Shown here: positions 11,317-21,840 of the stretch, in pieces | Layout of the letters: each line of letters opens with the position of its first letter | Position numbering within the stretch: position 1 is the first letter of the stretch | NCBI GenBank assembly: GCA_963681505.1 | Contig: OY811991.1 | Span: forward strand, 1,892,088 to 1,956,087 | Length of the DNA stretch: 64,000 nt | From: Eunapius fragilis | Taxonomy: Eukaryota; Porifera; Demospongiae; Spongillida; Spongillidae | Direction of reading: 5' to 3' | The notes under the pieces: generated by a model | Told to the model about the DNA's origin: nothing | What the model saw: the letters and a program-made list of their open reading frames with translations, nothing else | Databases searched by the model: none | Made by a program: the position numbers and the translations under genes

Positions 11317-13002
11317 GTGTTTAATGCGATCATGGCTGAAGCTCAGTGTACACGGAAGAAGAGACGATGTCTTAGCTTTGAAGATAAGCAGAAGTTGATT
11401 TCCGACATGAAAGCTGGCAAACATGTGGAGGAGATTGCAAGTGAGTATGCGATAAGTAAATCCCAGGCGTACAGAATCTGTAAACAGAAGGATACAATTG
11501 TAAGAGTTGTTTCGGAGGGTAGCGTATCTACGCAGTCAAAGATCATAGTGAATAGGGCCAAATACCCAGTAATTGACAGGGCAGTGTTTCAGTGGTTTTG
11601 CTCGCTAAGAAGCCTTCGGCGTGGTAGCAAACCTTTACCGGTTTCGCGTGAGTTACTTCAAGCGCGGGCTATGCACGAGGCCAAAGCTCTTAACATAGCA
11701 GATTTCAAAGCATCTAACGGCTGGTTTATGCACTGGAGGTGGCGTTACTGTGTGACAAACCGTGTTCGTCTCCTAGGAGAAGCTGGAGATGTTGATTTGC
11801 CTGCTGCAGAGCAGCAAATGCAGGAGCTCAGGGATTCTCTGCATGGGTACCTCCCCTGTAATGTGTTTAATATGGATGAAGCTGGGCTTTTTTATAGAGC
11901 AATTCCCAACCAGTCGTATTTAATGGAAGATGAAGGGGATCCACGGCAGGCACGGCGAGGCAGTAAAGCTATGAAGGCTAAAGAGCGTCTGACTATAATT
12001 CTCTGCATCAATGCTACTGGCAGCCTCAAGATAGCACCTGTTGTCATTGGTTCGGTAAAGAATCCCCGCTGTTTTAAGAAAAACCCACCGTCTATTCCCT
12101 ATTTCCACCAAAAAAAAGCTTGGAATGACACACAAAACTTCAGCAAGTGGTGGAATGAGGTTTTTCTGTGCAGCATTCGTAAATGGACCAGGGACCCAGT
12201 GGCCCTTCTACTCGATTGGTTTTCTGGACACGATGATGGCATTGCTGACCCTTTTGGTCAGGTTAAAATTTTTAAATTCCCCCCTAATGTAACCTCTATA
12301 TACCAGCCTCTTGATCAGGGAATAATTGCAGCTCTGAAGGTTAGGTACAAGAGCAACCTACTTGCTAAACTAGTACAGACGGCGGGTAACAACACTCTAC
12401 TAGCCCTTGCTGAGCAGCTTCCTGCAGGGTGTGCTGGTGTGAAGTATGGTTGCGTCCCCCATGTAGGTGATGCGGTCACCATTTTAAAAGAAGCCTGGGA
12501 CAGTATTTTGCCATCCACAATAGCTGCATGTTGGGGCCATGCACACTGTCTCCCTCTTGTTGAAGAAGTAGAGCATGCCAGAGACTATCGTAAGACAGTG
12601 GAATCAGAGGCAGTCAAAGCAATGTGCAGTCAGTTAGCTAGCTTGGCCATCAGCGAGCCCTCTGTTGCTGACTCATTGAAAACCATGGGCCTTGATGCTG
12701 TTGCAGAAGCAGCACATAGGGTCCAGGATACAGCTGCTAGCATGCTTATGAGATGGTTATGTTTAGAGGAAGCATGTAATATTGCTGATGCATGCAATGA
12801 TGAAGAGGAGCTGAATGATGAGACTCCAGTTTCAACTCAACAGCCGTTAGATCGGATAGGTCTTCTAAACAAGGCTTTACCACTGTTGAAGGATTTGCAT
12901 GCAATTGGTGTTCAACTAGATGATGCACAAGTGATGAACACTGTTACGCAACTATGTGTGCATGTGCAAGAGTCAGCTCAATCAGCCATCAATCAGCACT
13001 AA
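11317..13002 (+). CDS. Tigger/pogo-family transposase (CENP-B-like)
   Basis: Cut-and-paste transposase with intact coding (561 aa; translation may begin at the second ATG, 11,332). The N-terminus carries a psq/CENP-B type helix-turn-helix (about residues 12-55, ending SKSQAYRICKQK), then a second CENP-B-like DNA-binding region with NGWFMHWRWRY. The DDE core follows. Candidate catalytic acidic residues are D187 in NMDEAG, D300 in LLLDWFSGH and D333 in QPLDQG. A spacing of 32 residues between the last two fits the pogo group. The family usually has Asn after the second Asp; here it is Trp301. The C-terminal tail is acidic. The gene lies alone between the long inverted repeats. No intron is needed. 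Confidence 0.93.
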   Translation: MFNAIMAEAQCTRKKRRCLSFEDKQKLISDMKAGKHVEEIASEYAISKSQAYRICKQKDTIVRVVSEGSVSTQSKIIVNRAKYPVIDRAVFQWFCSLRSLRRGSKPLPVSRELLQARAMHEAKALNIADFKASNGWFMHWRWRYCVTNRVRLLGEAGDVDLPAAEQQMQELRDSLHGYLPCNVFNMDEAGLFYRAIPNQSYLMEDEGDPRQARRGSKAMKAKERLTIILCINATGSLKIAPVVIGSVKNPRCFKKNPPSIPYFHQKKAWNDTQNFSKWWNEVFLCSIRKWTRDPVALLLDWFSGHDDGIADPFGQVKIFKFPPNVTSIYQPLDQGIIAALKVRYKSNLLAKLVQTAGNNTLLALAEQLPAGCAGVKYGCVPHVGDAVTILKEAWDSILPSTIAACWGHAHCLPLVEEVEHARDYRKTVESEAVKAMCSQLASLAISEPSVADSLKTMGLDAVAEAAHRVQDTAASMLMRWLCLEEACNIADACNDEEELNDETPVSTQQPLDRIGLLNKALPLLKDLHAIGVQLDDAQVMNTVTQLCVHVQESAQSAINQH

Positions 13003-13410
13003 CTAGATATATCTGCTTTCCATCAAGTAACATTAATCCGCTGCCCATTTATGCCGTAATCACATCATGTGTATTTATTGCAAACTAATATGCTGTCCAA
13101 TCTTCCGTTATCATTAAGTTTTTCAAATTTGGCATTGCTAGCCAAGGACAAAAGCAAAGGTACACATTAACATTGTTAATAACAATAGGATTATAAATAC
13201 TCTCAAATTGAATACGCTTTGCTCCATGCAATTTAAAAAGTTGTATTATGTGGACACACTGCATTTTTCACTAAATATGCAATAAGTACTGTAACATGTT
13301 CACACACATATACAAACTTACACACATACCTTTCTATGTGTTCACAGGTAACCAGGACATGTAAGCTTGACTTCACCCGGATTTGTATATAAATCCAGCG
13401 GTCATTAATT

Positions 13411-14393
13411 TTTTTGTTTGTTTGTTTGTGGCTCAACTGGAGTATTCCTTGGCCACTTGATATACTCACATCATGGGGAAGAATTTGGTGAGTGAGAACA
13501 CACAGCAGTACAGTTACAGAAACATACCTAAGATGAGTTTAAATCAGTTTACATTACATGTACATGCATTGGAACTGTTGTTTCATTACCATCTTAGTGC
13601 AGAGATCTAAAGACTAGGAGGAATTATGTATTGAGCGTGGTAATGCAACGGATTTTTGCTGCAGCATCCTAAAAATGGTAATTCAGTCAATCAAAATGCT
13701 TTGTTCGTCCAGCTGCACTTGAGCTTATTTAGTCACAACCATAGCTGATCTTATGGTTCACTGTGAGTGGTGTGGTGGTACAGGGTGATTCATTTAGAGA
13801 AGACGAACATCCTCAGCTAGGGACAGTTCTGAGAAGCTTGTAGAGCATGATATGCAGGTGAGATGATGGTGGCACTGTTTTTATTGTGCTATAAATAATC
13901 CATTTTATGCAGGCACGTCACTTGCACAAGACGCACATACTTTATGTGCACATGCGTGCATATGTAGGTTGTTTACGTGCTGGTCGATGCTTCTCAATCT
14001 AGCCACTTGTGCATGTTGTCTCTCACTAACAGTCATGGTGTTGGAGCTGGCACCTGCCTATCTGTCGTCAGCTGTCCATGTTGTGGGGCGCCTGTCTTTT
14101 ATGTAGAAGGGTGAGGTGTATGCACGGTACTGTACAGGTAAGTTCGTTTTATTTTCAACAAAGGGTGAAGGTAAGACGCGTTTGCATGCAGCTAGTATTG
14201 TATTAATAACTGCTGGGGGAGAGGTAGTTTATATAAACCACCTTCTAATGAGATTCCTTGGCGGAATGAATCTCATTAGCGGTGGGTCGTAGCCATCGCT
14301 AGAAACACAAGGCCCTAGATAACATCGCTATGAATAGGGCATATTTTCCCAATGTGGGATATGCAAATTGTCGCAATGACCGAGGCGCTACTG
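13411..14393. repeat. right long terminal inverted repeat of the Tigger element
   Basis: Reverse complement of the left repeat, from ggctcaactggagtattcc inward to cgaggcgctactg at the tip. Confidence 0.9.
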
Positions 14394-14395
14394 TA

Positions 14396-14924
14396 CATGT
14401 AATAATATAACATCCAGCCATTTGGTCATATTTTTGCTGCTGAGTATCCACATGTGTGAGGTGTACTGGTATGTCATCATAGTGTGTAGGTGATGGTCTG
14501 TGTACATGTGATGGTGTGTAGGTATGGGTGGCCTGGTAGGTTACACTCTTGTCTGATGTGACGATACTGTGTAAGCCAAAAGCTGTAATGTTCGTACCTT
14601 GCATTATACATGTCTGTTTGGCGAGCCACATGTTCTAAGTAATTCCGCTCAAATAAATAGCTCCCGCACACACCCTACCAGTCTAGTCAAAAAAAAGTAT
14701 CAACGCGCAAGAGCAGTTGATTTGATTAATAGTTACACGCAGCCAGTATTTACGCCCATGTAACTTCGGTGGGTCTACTTCAAGCTTGGTGTACGATATC
14801 GATTGAACTAACCCACAGAACAGGATCCGTGATTATAAACACTCAACAACACACGTGGGAGAGCATATATACAATGTTCAGAACTAGGACATTTGTTTTA
14901 TATGAATAATAGGTGTTGCTTTGG
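14396..14924. other. no gene seen
   Basis: Unique-looking sequence between the Tigger element and the next coding region. No domain or repeat is recognised. Confidence 0.5.
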
Positions 14925-15374
14925 ATGGAGCACCACATAACGAAAGTCAAAGAGCGCTGCAGAGTGTGTGGCCGCTTCTTGGTGGAGGCTAGGGAAAAGA
15001 AAACAAGGAGCTCATATACCTGTCAAGAGTTTGCAGCTCATTTGTACACTGTCTTTGCTGTTAACACCAGCAATTACATAGTTAACACTTAAGTTGACCA
15101 TAATGTATTGCACACATACATACTCATAGTTCTTCATGCAGTGTTAAATGCGTTCATGAACAAGCTTGACGAACGCCACGAGAAGAATCGTGGGTCATGC
15201 TGGGTGGAAGGGAAAAAAAGGAAGGCCGGATCCCCGTCGAAACGGCCTCAACCAGAAGGTTTCCCCCCTACCTTCTTTAGACCTGTTTCCATGTCGGAAG
15301 TTCCTGAAGCGGAGGCGGAAGAAGAAATTGAGCAGGAAGACTCTGATTTCAATCCGAACGATTTTTCAGTGTAG
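14925..15374 (+). CDS. small unidentified gene, Cys-containing first exon, acidic tail
   Basis: A frame from ATG 14,925 encodes a basic Cys-containing stretch (RCRVCGRFL, then SSYTCQEF) resembling half a zinc-binding module. It runs to about 15,075. A second exon is likely from about 15,141, after an acceptor 'cttcatgcag', to the stop at 15,374. It encodes NAFMNKLDERHEKNRGSCW, a basic KKRK patch, and an acidic end EEEIEQEDSDFNPNDFSV. I could not settle the splice junction in phase. The module may be incomplete because an exon is missing or lost to the neighbouring palindromic element. Function unknown; it could be a remnant. Confidence 0.4.
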
Positions 15375-15439
15375 TGCATGTAAATCCAGCTTGTTTTGTT
15401 TTTAAAACATGTTTTAACTGAAGAGACAGGCATATTTGC

Positions 15440-15540
15440 AGGCGTGGGGGGGGAGGGGGAGGGAGGGAGGGGGAGGAATGGATGGGGTGGGGCCGGGAAG
15501 GAGGAAGGCGTGGCGGAAGGAGGGTGTGGCGAAAGGTATA
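15440..15540. repeat. G-rich low-complexity tract
   Basis: Runs of ggggaggg and aggaagg. It produces overlapping spurious frames on both strands. Confidence 0.8.
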
Positions 15541-16319
15541 TGCTGAGTAGTATAGCATGTGATATGCAGACTTGCGTGTAGCGGATACAGATTAGTAAAA
15601 AAATAGTATGCAGAGTATCTGCATACTATTCGTATTGCCAAAGTGTCCATTTCAAGAGTTATGCAGAATCTGCACACGTATCGAGAGTTACGTTAGTAAC
15701 TCTCATATAGGATTTGACCCCGATTATGAATGTCATTAAAAAAACGCGACCCGCTTCTAACAAGACTCCCGACGAGCGGATGGCTTACCTTGTTATCGTC
15801 GTCGTACAAGAAGGCAACAACAAGCAGTTTCGTGTTTGTTTGATGTCACAAAACCGCGTGGTTGTAGAGAACAAAACAATTTTTGAAACTCGTACCCAGT
15901 CCCACGTATTTCTCGTTCTTCTTCTTCTTCTTCTTGTTCTTGTTCTTGACCACGCATAACTCGGGATAGGAACACTTTTAAGAAATGAAAATCACACCAA
16001 TGGCTTCAGAATTTACTGGCATTTTCGCTTCTGTGGTCAAAACGTCTCGAGGCTACATGACATTTATCGGTGGTTGTGTTAGCAAATCACGTATAGCTTA
16101 CTGCACTGACACGACTCGGATAGGTCCTACGTCGCTCTTTATACGAAGTACTAGCAGTATACATCAAATGTGTACGGTCTGGGCACTACACGTAGTGGTA
16201 ATTAACTTTGGCGGTTATGTATTTTTAATAACGTGCACGTGCGTACTATAATCATTCTATCGTTTAGGTTTGACGCTCTTTGTAACTTAGTGAAGTTTTT
16301 TTTTCTCAAAATGCCTTCA

Positions 16320-16840
16320 TGCACGTCAGGATAAGGAGAAAGCCAAACGACGAGCATAGTACCTCAAAACTAGAGACGACGTATTAGATTCAGCCCGAGC
16401 GGAACTACAAAGCAGAGCCTGAAAAGAAGCGGGCCTCTCAAACGTGAAAACTATCGAGCAGAGCCTGAAAAGAAACGGATCTCTCGACGCGCAAGGTATC
16501 GAGATGCGATTAGTGGGGGAGAGGGTGCTGTCTGCTTCTGGCCCGATACAAAATGCGTTTGTGGGTTCGATCGCGCTGGGGCGACAATTAATAACCTCTC
16601 TTCTATTTCGGCCGCCCCTTAAAAGCCCCCTCAGATCCTGAAAAGGAACGGACCTCTCGACGTGCAAGGTATCGAGCAGATCCTGAAAAAAGACAGCGAT
16701 ATTGCCATAGTCCTGAACGTGCATCTCGCTCGGCGAAAAAAGTTAAGGTCACTCAATGGTATGTCGTACCTTTACAACCTCCCTCTCATATCAAGATGGA
16801 TTACTTAACATGCTATACGGCTCATAATCGGGTATGAATA
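16320..16840 (+). pseudogene. relic of a PEK-repeat protein, left arm
   Basis: In scattered frames one reads YKAEPEKKRASQ, YRAEPEKKRISRRARYR and ARYRADPEKRQRY, repeats of about 15-16 residues of the form YxAxPEKxR, followed by ERASRSAKRVK. Stops and shifts break the frame. Similar charged repeats occur, to my knowledge, in uncharacterised sponge and cnidarian proteins. The function is unknown. The right-arm copy at 18,852-19,380 is better preserved. Confidence 0.55.
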
Positions 16841-16854
16841 AAAATCAATGAAAC

Positions 16855-17142
16855 AAGTAAATAAAAACATTCTCTATGAGAAAGTTGGTGGCATATAGGA
16901 TTTGAAGGCAATGGTGGTGTAAAAAGGAAGGAAACAAGGGTCTAGTAATAAGGAAAAATGGAATAGTCCTATATTTAGCACATTTCTATATGTAGGATAT
17001 AGTATGTTGTTCGTGTGCTAAATATAGGACTATTCCATTTTTCCTTATTACTAGACCCTTGTTTCCTTCCTTTTTACACCACCATTGCCTTCAAATCCTA
17101 TATGCCACCAACTTTCTCATAGAGAATGTTTTTATTTACTTG
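16855..17142. repeat. foldback palindrome, family copy 2
   Basis: Starts caagtaaataaaaacattc and ends with its complement. Arms are about 125 bp around a short centre near 17,000. It lies at the inner end of the left arm of the giant palindrome. Confidence 0.92.
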
Positions 17143-17159
17143 TCGTATAAATAATTGCA

Positions 17160-17560
17160 TACGCAACAAATGCTGACGCGTGACAACTAATATTCGTTTA
17201 ATATCGGGGACCGCATACGGAATGGTCTTTCGCGGTGACTCACCCTCCTTTCTTCTGCTACCGTTGTAAAATTGTACAACCATTGTTGTTCAACCATCTG
17301 CGTTCTGCCACCATGTCCATCTTGGCAGTACACCAGACTTAAGCCGCCCGGCCAGTGGATGTATTCCCTCTCTCCCAATCGAGGACAAGTACATCCGCTG
17401 GCTGGGTACGGCTTAGGTCTGGTGTAATGGTACTGCCTGACTCTACTCTCACTCCTGGAAGATGGGCATGATGGCAGAACTCAACACACACGTTACGCAG
17501 ATGGTTGTGGCCATGCAGTGACAACATCACCACCCTGTTTACAGGTAGTAGCGCCAGGGC
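17160..17560 (-). pseudogene. fragment of non-LTR retroelement C-terminus
   Basis: The minus strand reads HNHLRNVCVEFCHHAHLP followed by TQPADVLVLDWERG. These match the RHN...PADxLVxxW part of the restriction-like endonuclease module seen intact at 59,060-59,300. Frames are broken. It lies in the unpaired centre of the giant palindrome. Confidence 0.65.
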
Positions 17561-18239
17561 ACAAAGAACATGAGGAGCCTCTAGCCATCTCCATCCCTAG
17601 CCACCATTGGGTGGAGAATTACAGTTCATTGGGTTCAAAGTTCAGGTCAAGACTAGGAGGTGTGACCAGTAGCCAGGATGCAGCATGAGGTGCTGACACA
17701 GAGAGCAGCCGAGCCTTGTCAGCAGGTGATGATGCTTTCAACAACAATGAGAACTGGTGGGTCCTCTAGTTTCTTTGACAGTATACCCTTTGGTGGGCGG
17801 GTGAGGCTGTGATAGCATCCACAGAGATTACTTCAGACAGGGAGACTATGCCTTATATTTGTGTCCCATAAAACAAATATCAGTCCTAACAAGATCTGTT
17901 TATCACGTTCGGAAGTAATTCATTACTTAAAACAAAAGATTACATATAATTAAGTGGCCAGAAAGCAATAGGCCCACACTAATGTATCACTAACTCCAAT
18001 ACTCCTAAATCAAAGTTCAACTTGACTGTGACCTATTTTACATCTTGCAGCACTCTTTCAGGCGGGAGCATGTCAAATAGTTCAAGAGCGCTGACACTGA
18101 ATCACTAACATAGCTACACACGTGGTTCTTCATCAGTGAGTCTCTACAAGGCTGAGAAAACATGAAGGTCAAGAACATAGAATTTTATTTTGTACATGTT
18201 TGTTTATGGTGCTATTATTACTTCAAACGATCAATTGTA
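17561..18239. other. centre of the giant palindrome, no gene
   Basis: Unpaired DNA with no recognisable domain. Confidence 0.5.
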
Positions 18240-18540
18240 TACACATGCACCCACATATACATAAAACATACACATAATACATACATGTACACATATGTAT
18301 TTATACACATATGCATGTACGTGTACAGACATACATAAAACACACACATACATACAAGTACACATGTGTACATAATACACATACATGTGAAAACATACAC
18401 AAATACATACATGTACACACATACATAAAACATGCACACATACATGTACATGTACACATACACATAAAACACACACTGATACATACATTTTCACATGTAT
18501 ACATGTACAAAAAACACATACATGTATGCACACATATTTA
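18240..18540. repeat. CATA/CACA microsatellite
   Basis: Degenerate acatacat and acacata units. The 60-130-codon Tyr/Cys/Val or Thr/His frames here are repeat translations. Confidence 0.92.
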
Positions 18541-18544
18541 TATA

Positions 18545-18835
18545 CAAGTAAATAAAAAACATTCTCTATGAGAAAGTTGGTGGCATATAGGATTTGAAGG
18601 CAATGGTGGTGTAAAAAGGAAGGAAACAAGGGTCTAATAATAAGGGAAAATGGAATAGTCCTATTTTTAGCACATGAACAACATACTATATCCTACATAT
18701 AGAAATGTGCTAAATATAGGACTATTCCATTTCCCCTTATTATTAGACCCTTGTTTCCTTCCTTTTTACACCACCATTGCCTTCAAATCCTATATGCCAC
18801 CAACTTTCTCATAGAGAATGTTTTTTATTTACTTG
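18545..18835. repeat. foldback palindrome, family copy 3
   Basis: Near-identical to the copy at 16,855, at the inner end of the right arm. Confidence 0.92.
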
Positions 18836-18851
18836 TTTCATTGATTTTTAT

Positions 18852-19380
18852 TCATACCCGATTATGAGCCGTATAGCATGTGAAGTAATCCATCTTGATA
18901 TGAGAGGGAGGTTGTAAAGGTACGACATACCTTTGAGTGACCTTAACTCTTTTCGCCGAGCGAGATGCACGTTCAGGACTATGGCAATATCGCTGTCTTT
19001 TTTCAGGATCTGCTCGATACCTTGCACGTCGAGAGGTCCGTTCCTTTTCAGGATCTGAGGGGGCTTTAAGGGGCGGCCGAAATAGATTGTCGCCCCAGCG
19101 CGATCGAACCCACGAACGCATTTTGTACCGGGCCAGATCCAGACAGCACCGTCTCCCCCCCCCCCCCCCCCCCCCCTCCCCCCCTACTAATCGCATCTCG
19201 ATACCTTGCGCGTCGAGAGGTCCGTTTCTTTTCAGGCTCTGCTCGATAGTTTTCACGTTGAGAGGGCCGCTTCTTTTCAGGCTCTGCATTGTAGTTCCGC
19301 TCGGGCTGAATCTAATACGTCGTCTCTAGTTTTGAGGTACTATGCTCGTCGTTTGGCTTTCTTCTTTTCCTGACGTGAAG
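18852..19380 (-). pseudogene. relic of a PEK-repeat protein, right arm
   Basis: The minus strand retains two uninterrupted repeats (ERNYNAEPEKKRPSQ, then NYRAEPEKKRTSRRARYR). It continues after a poly-C expansion (19,152-19,184) with RYRADPEKRQRY. The left-arm copy lacks that expansion, so the C-run arose after the arms separated. Confidence 0.55.
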
Positions 19381-20180
19381 GCATTTTGAAAAAAAAAAAA
19401 AAACAACTTCACTAAGTTACAAAGAGCGTCAAACTTACAACGATCGAATAACAAGAATGATTATAGTACGTGCACGTTATTAAAAATACATAACTGCCAC
19501 AGTTAATTACCACTATGTGTAGTGCCCAGACCGTACACATGATGTATACTGCTAGTACTTCGTATAAAGAGCGAAGTAGGACCTATCCGAGTCGTGTCAG
19601 TGCAGTAAGCTTAACTATACGTGATTTGCTAACACAACCACCGATATATGTCATGTAGCCTCGAGACGATTTGACCACAGAAGCAAAAATGCCAACGAAT
19701 TCTGAAGCCATTGGTGTAATTTTCATTTCTTAAAAGTGTTCCTATCCCGAGTTATGCGTGGTCAAGAACAAGAACAAGAAGAAGAAGAAGAAGAAGAAGA
19801 AGAAGAACGAGAAATACGTGGGACTGGGTACGAGTTTCGAAAATTGTTTTGTTCTCTACAACCACGCGGTTTTGTGACATCAAACAAACACGAAACTGCT
19901 TGTTATTGCCTTCTTGTACGACGACGAAACAAAGTAAGCCATCCGCTCGTCGGGAGTCTTGTTAGAAGCGGGTCGCGTTTTTTTAATGACATTCATAATC
20001 GGGGTCAAATCCTATATGAGAGTTACTAACGTAACTCTCGATATGGGACAGTCTCCAACAAAATTGCCCCTCAATATTCCCTTGCGTTTGAATAACTATA
20101 ACTTCCGAACGGTTAAGGCTAATGACTTCTTATTCTCAACACTTCATAGTACACCATTTCTGTATGGTGAAATACATTTT

Positions 20181-20452
20181 GGGGTATTGCAATGTGTGAT
20201 ACCCCACTAGGTTCAAACCCGCCAAATACTTTTCGGTTCTCCTATAATCAAATCACTTTTAAAATTCGGTTTGTGGGTAGAGAGGTTCCTGTACCTATCA
20301 CGGCAAGTTGTGTCCCGCTATATCAAGCTGGAAAATGTGCATGTAGGGACCTCTCTCTATTTGCAAACTGAATTTGAAGCGATTTGATTACTTCTACTGA
20401 AAGTTATGGTAGGTTTGAACCCAGTGGGGTATTGGACGTTGCAATACTGGGG
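20181..20452. mobile_element. MITE-like inverted-repeat element
   Basis: ggggtattgcaatgtgtgat and the following 20 bp recur as an imperfect reverse complement at 20,412-20,452. Loosely paired sequence lies between. No coding. Confidence 0.65.
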
Positions 20453-20590
20453 AGTTAGGAAAGGCCATCAGTTTAACATTACCAAACTAAGGCTAAGGTT
20501 GATTTCAGCAATCTAGCCATGTGCATGCGCCCCCCCCCCCCCCCCCCCCCCCCCCCCAAATTCATATCCCGCCCCTCTGGTACCAATTGG

Positions 20591-20958
20591 ATTATTCCAT
20601 TATTTAACTGTACACTCCTACAGATGACAACAATGGTGTCCATGGTGGGGGGTTGTGTTTAGAAACATGTCGATGTCGTTGTCCAGGGTTGCAAATATGT
20701 CCTGAGGGGGGTAGTATAAATGCCTGTCCCGGGGTGCTAGCAGATAAAACATAAGCTTGTACTTTGGGGGGGGGGGGATGGGAGTGGTAGGGGTTAGCAG
20801 GTATAACATAAGCTTGTCCAGGGGAGATGTAACCAAATAGAAGCTTGTCTGGGGGTATTAAAAAACTTAACACCAAAAGGTGGTTTTATATATTGTCCTG
20901 GGGGTTACGTTTGCAATTATTGTCATCTGTAGGTGTATATGGTTAAATAATGGAATAG
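20591..20958. mobile_element. MITE with about 40-bp inverted ends
   Basis: Left end attattccattatttaactg, then cctacagatgacaa; right end tgtcatctgtagg, then taaataatggaatagcc. A relative of the right end is at 7,790-7,822. The interior has C/G runs and repeats of 'aagcttgt'. A poly-C run lies just outside at 20,530-20,557. Confidence 0.7.
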
Positions 20959-20969
20959 CCCAAAGCTGC

Positions 20970-21240
20970 CCCACCCCCCCCCCCCCCCCCCCCATGCACA
21001 ATCATGTGTATGGCAGACTACTTAATTCCTATGCAGACACTGGCGGACAGAGGAGAGGGTGAGGGGGGGGGGGGGGGAATTAGGTCTGCAACCCGAGCAC
21101 ATCTCCCTTTGGTGTCTCTGTCCCTCCAATCCCCCTTTAATTTAATTCTGGATCTGCCACTGGCTTCACATATATTTATTATCAATGTGCCCCCCCCTCC
21201 CCCCCCCGCCATATCCTGGATCCAGGGCTAATTCCAACCA
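20970..21240. repeat. poly-C/G tracts and possible small inverted-end element
   Basis: C-run at 20,972-20,993 and G-run at 21,064-21,078. The ends actggcggacag (21,041) and ctgccactgg (21,152) resemble the ends of the MITE inside the reverse transcriptase at 57,640. Confidence 0.4.
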
Positions 21241-21704
21241 TACATAAAGATTTTTGTTGAGAATAGGAATGGCTGCGCTCAAATGGGTGGTTTAGCTATC
21301 TATCACATACACATGCAAACATACACACAACCCACAGCTGGAAAAACAATATAAGTGCTTGCATACTATACATACCACCCACACACATGGACAGTGCTCA
21401 CATACATGTACCTGCATGTTTCTTACTAAACACTGTTCAATGGCCAGTAACACAAAACAGGATGCCATGGTGATCGATGGCATGAAGGCTGGCACTCATC
21501 ACTCACATACACAATGGCAAAGATGCTGGTGTATGTGTTAAAAAAAAACATTTACTACAATCTGGTAAATGGACATACCTTGCTCTAACTATACCTCACA
21601 GTAGTGAGCTCTTCATACCTCTTGAGGATACCGTGCATCACTTGAGCAACTTCATTGCCTCCTGAGCATGGGATCCAACAATTTGAGGAAAAGAACCACG
21701 GCAG

Positions 21705-21810
21705 TACCCAGAGGGGGTTCGTAACCAAGGAAACCTATAAAATTGCTAGTAAAATCAGATTTTACTAGCAATTTTATTGGTTTCCTTGGTTACGGAACCC
21801 CCTCTGGGTA
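21705..21810. repeat. near-perfect 106-bp palindrome
   Basis: tacccagagggggttc at one end and gaaccccctctgggta at the other pair through to a central attttactagcaatttt hairpin. It looks like a minimal foldback element. Confidence 0.92.
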
Positions 21811-21840
21811 TGGCCCTGAGAACCTAGAGTGCTTTTAGAG

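Larger units (their letters stand above)
9920..14393. mobile_element. full-length Tigger/pogo-type DNA transposon
   Basis: A 4.47-kb element bounded by cagtagcgcctcggtcattg and its reverse complement. It is flanked on both sides by a TA dinucleotide (9,918-9,919 and 14,394-14,395), the target duplication of the Tc1/mariner/pogo superfamily. It encloses one intact transposase gene. The terminal inverted repeats are extraordinarily long (about 985 bp each) and differ at few positions wherever I compared them. With the unbroken reading frame this points to recent insertion. Confidence 0.93.
15681..20041. mobile_element. giant palindromic element, 4.4 kb
   Basis: Both ends carry cgagagttacgttagtaac (itself a hairpin) followed by ctcatataggatttgacccc in opposite orientation. 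The arms, about 15,681-17,142 and 18,545-20,041, are reverse complements along nearly their whole length, including a PEK-repeat coding relic, a GAA/TTC tract and a 290-bp foldback module at each inner end. The centre (17,143-18,544) is unrelated DNA with a retroelement fragment and a CATA microsatellite. No transposase is visible, so it may be non-autonomous or a head-to-head double insertion. Confidence 0.85.

Noticed and set aside
18218..18629. Up to 132-codon Tyr/Cys/Met frames
   Set aside because: Degenerate CATA/TGTA microsatellite translated on each strand.
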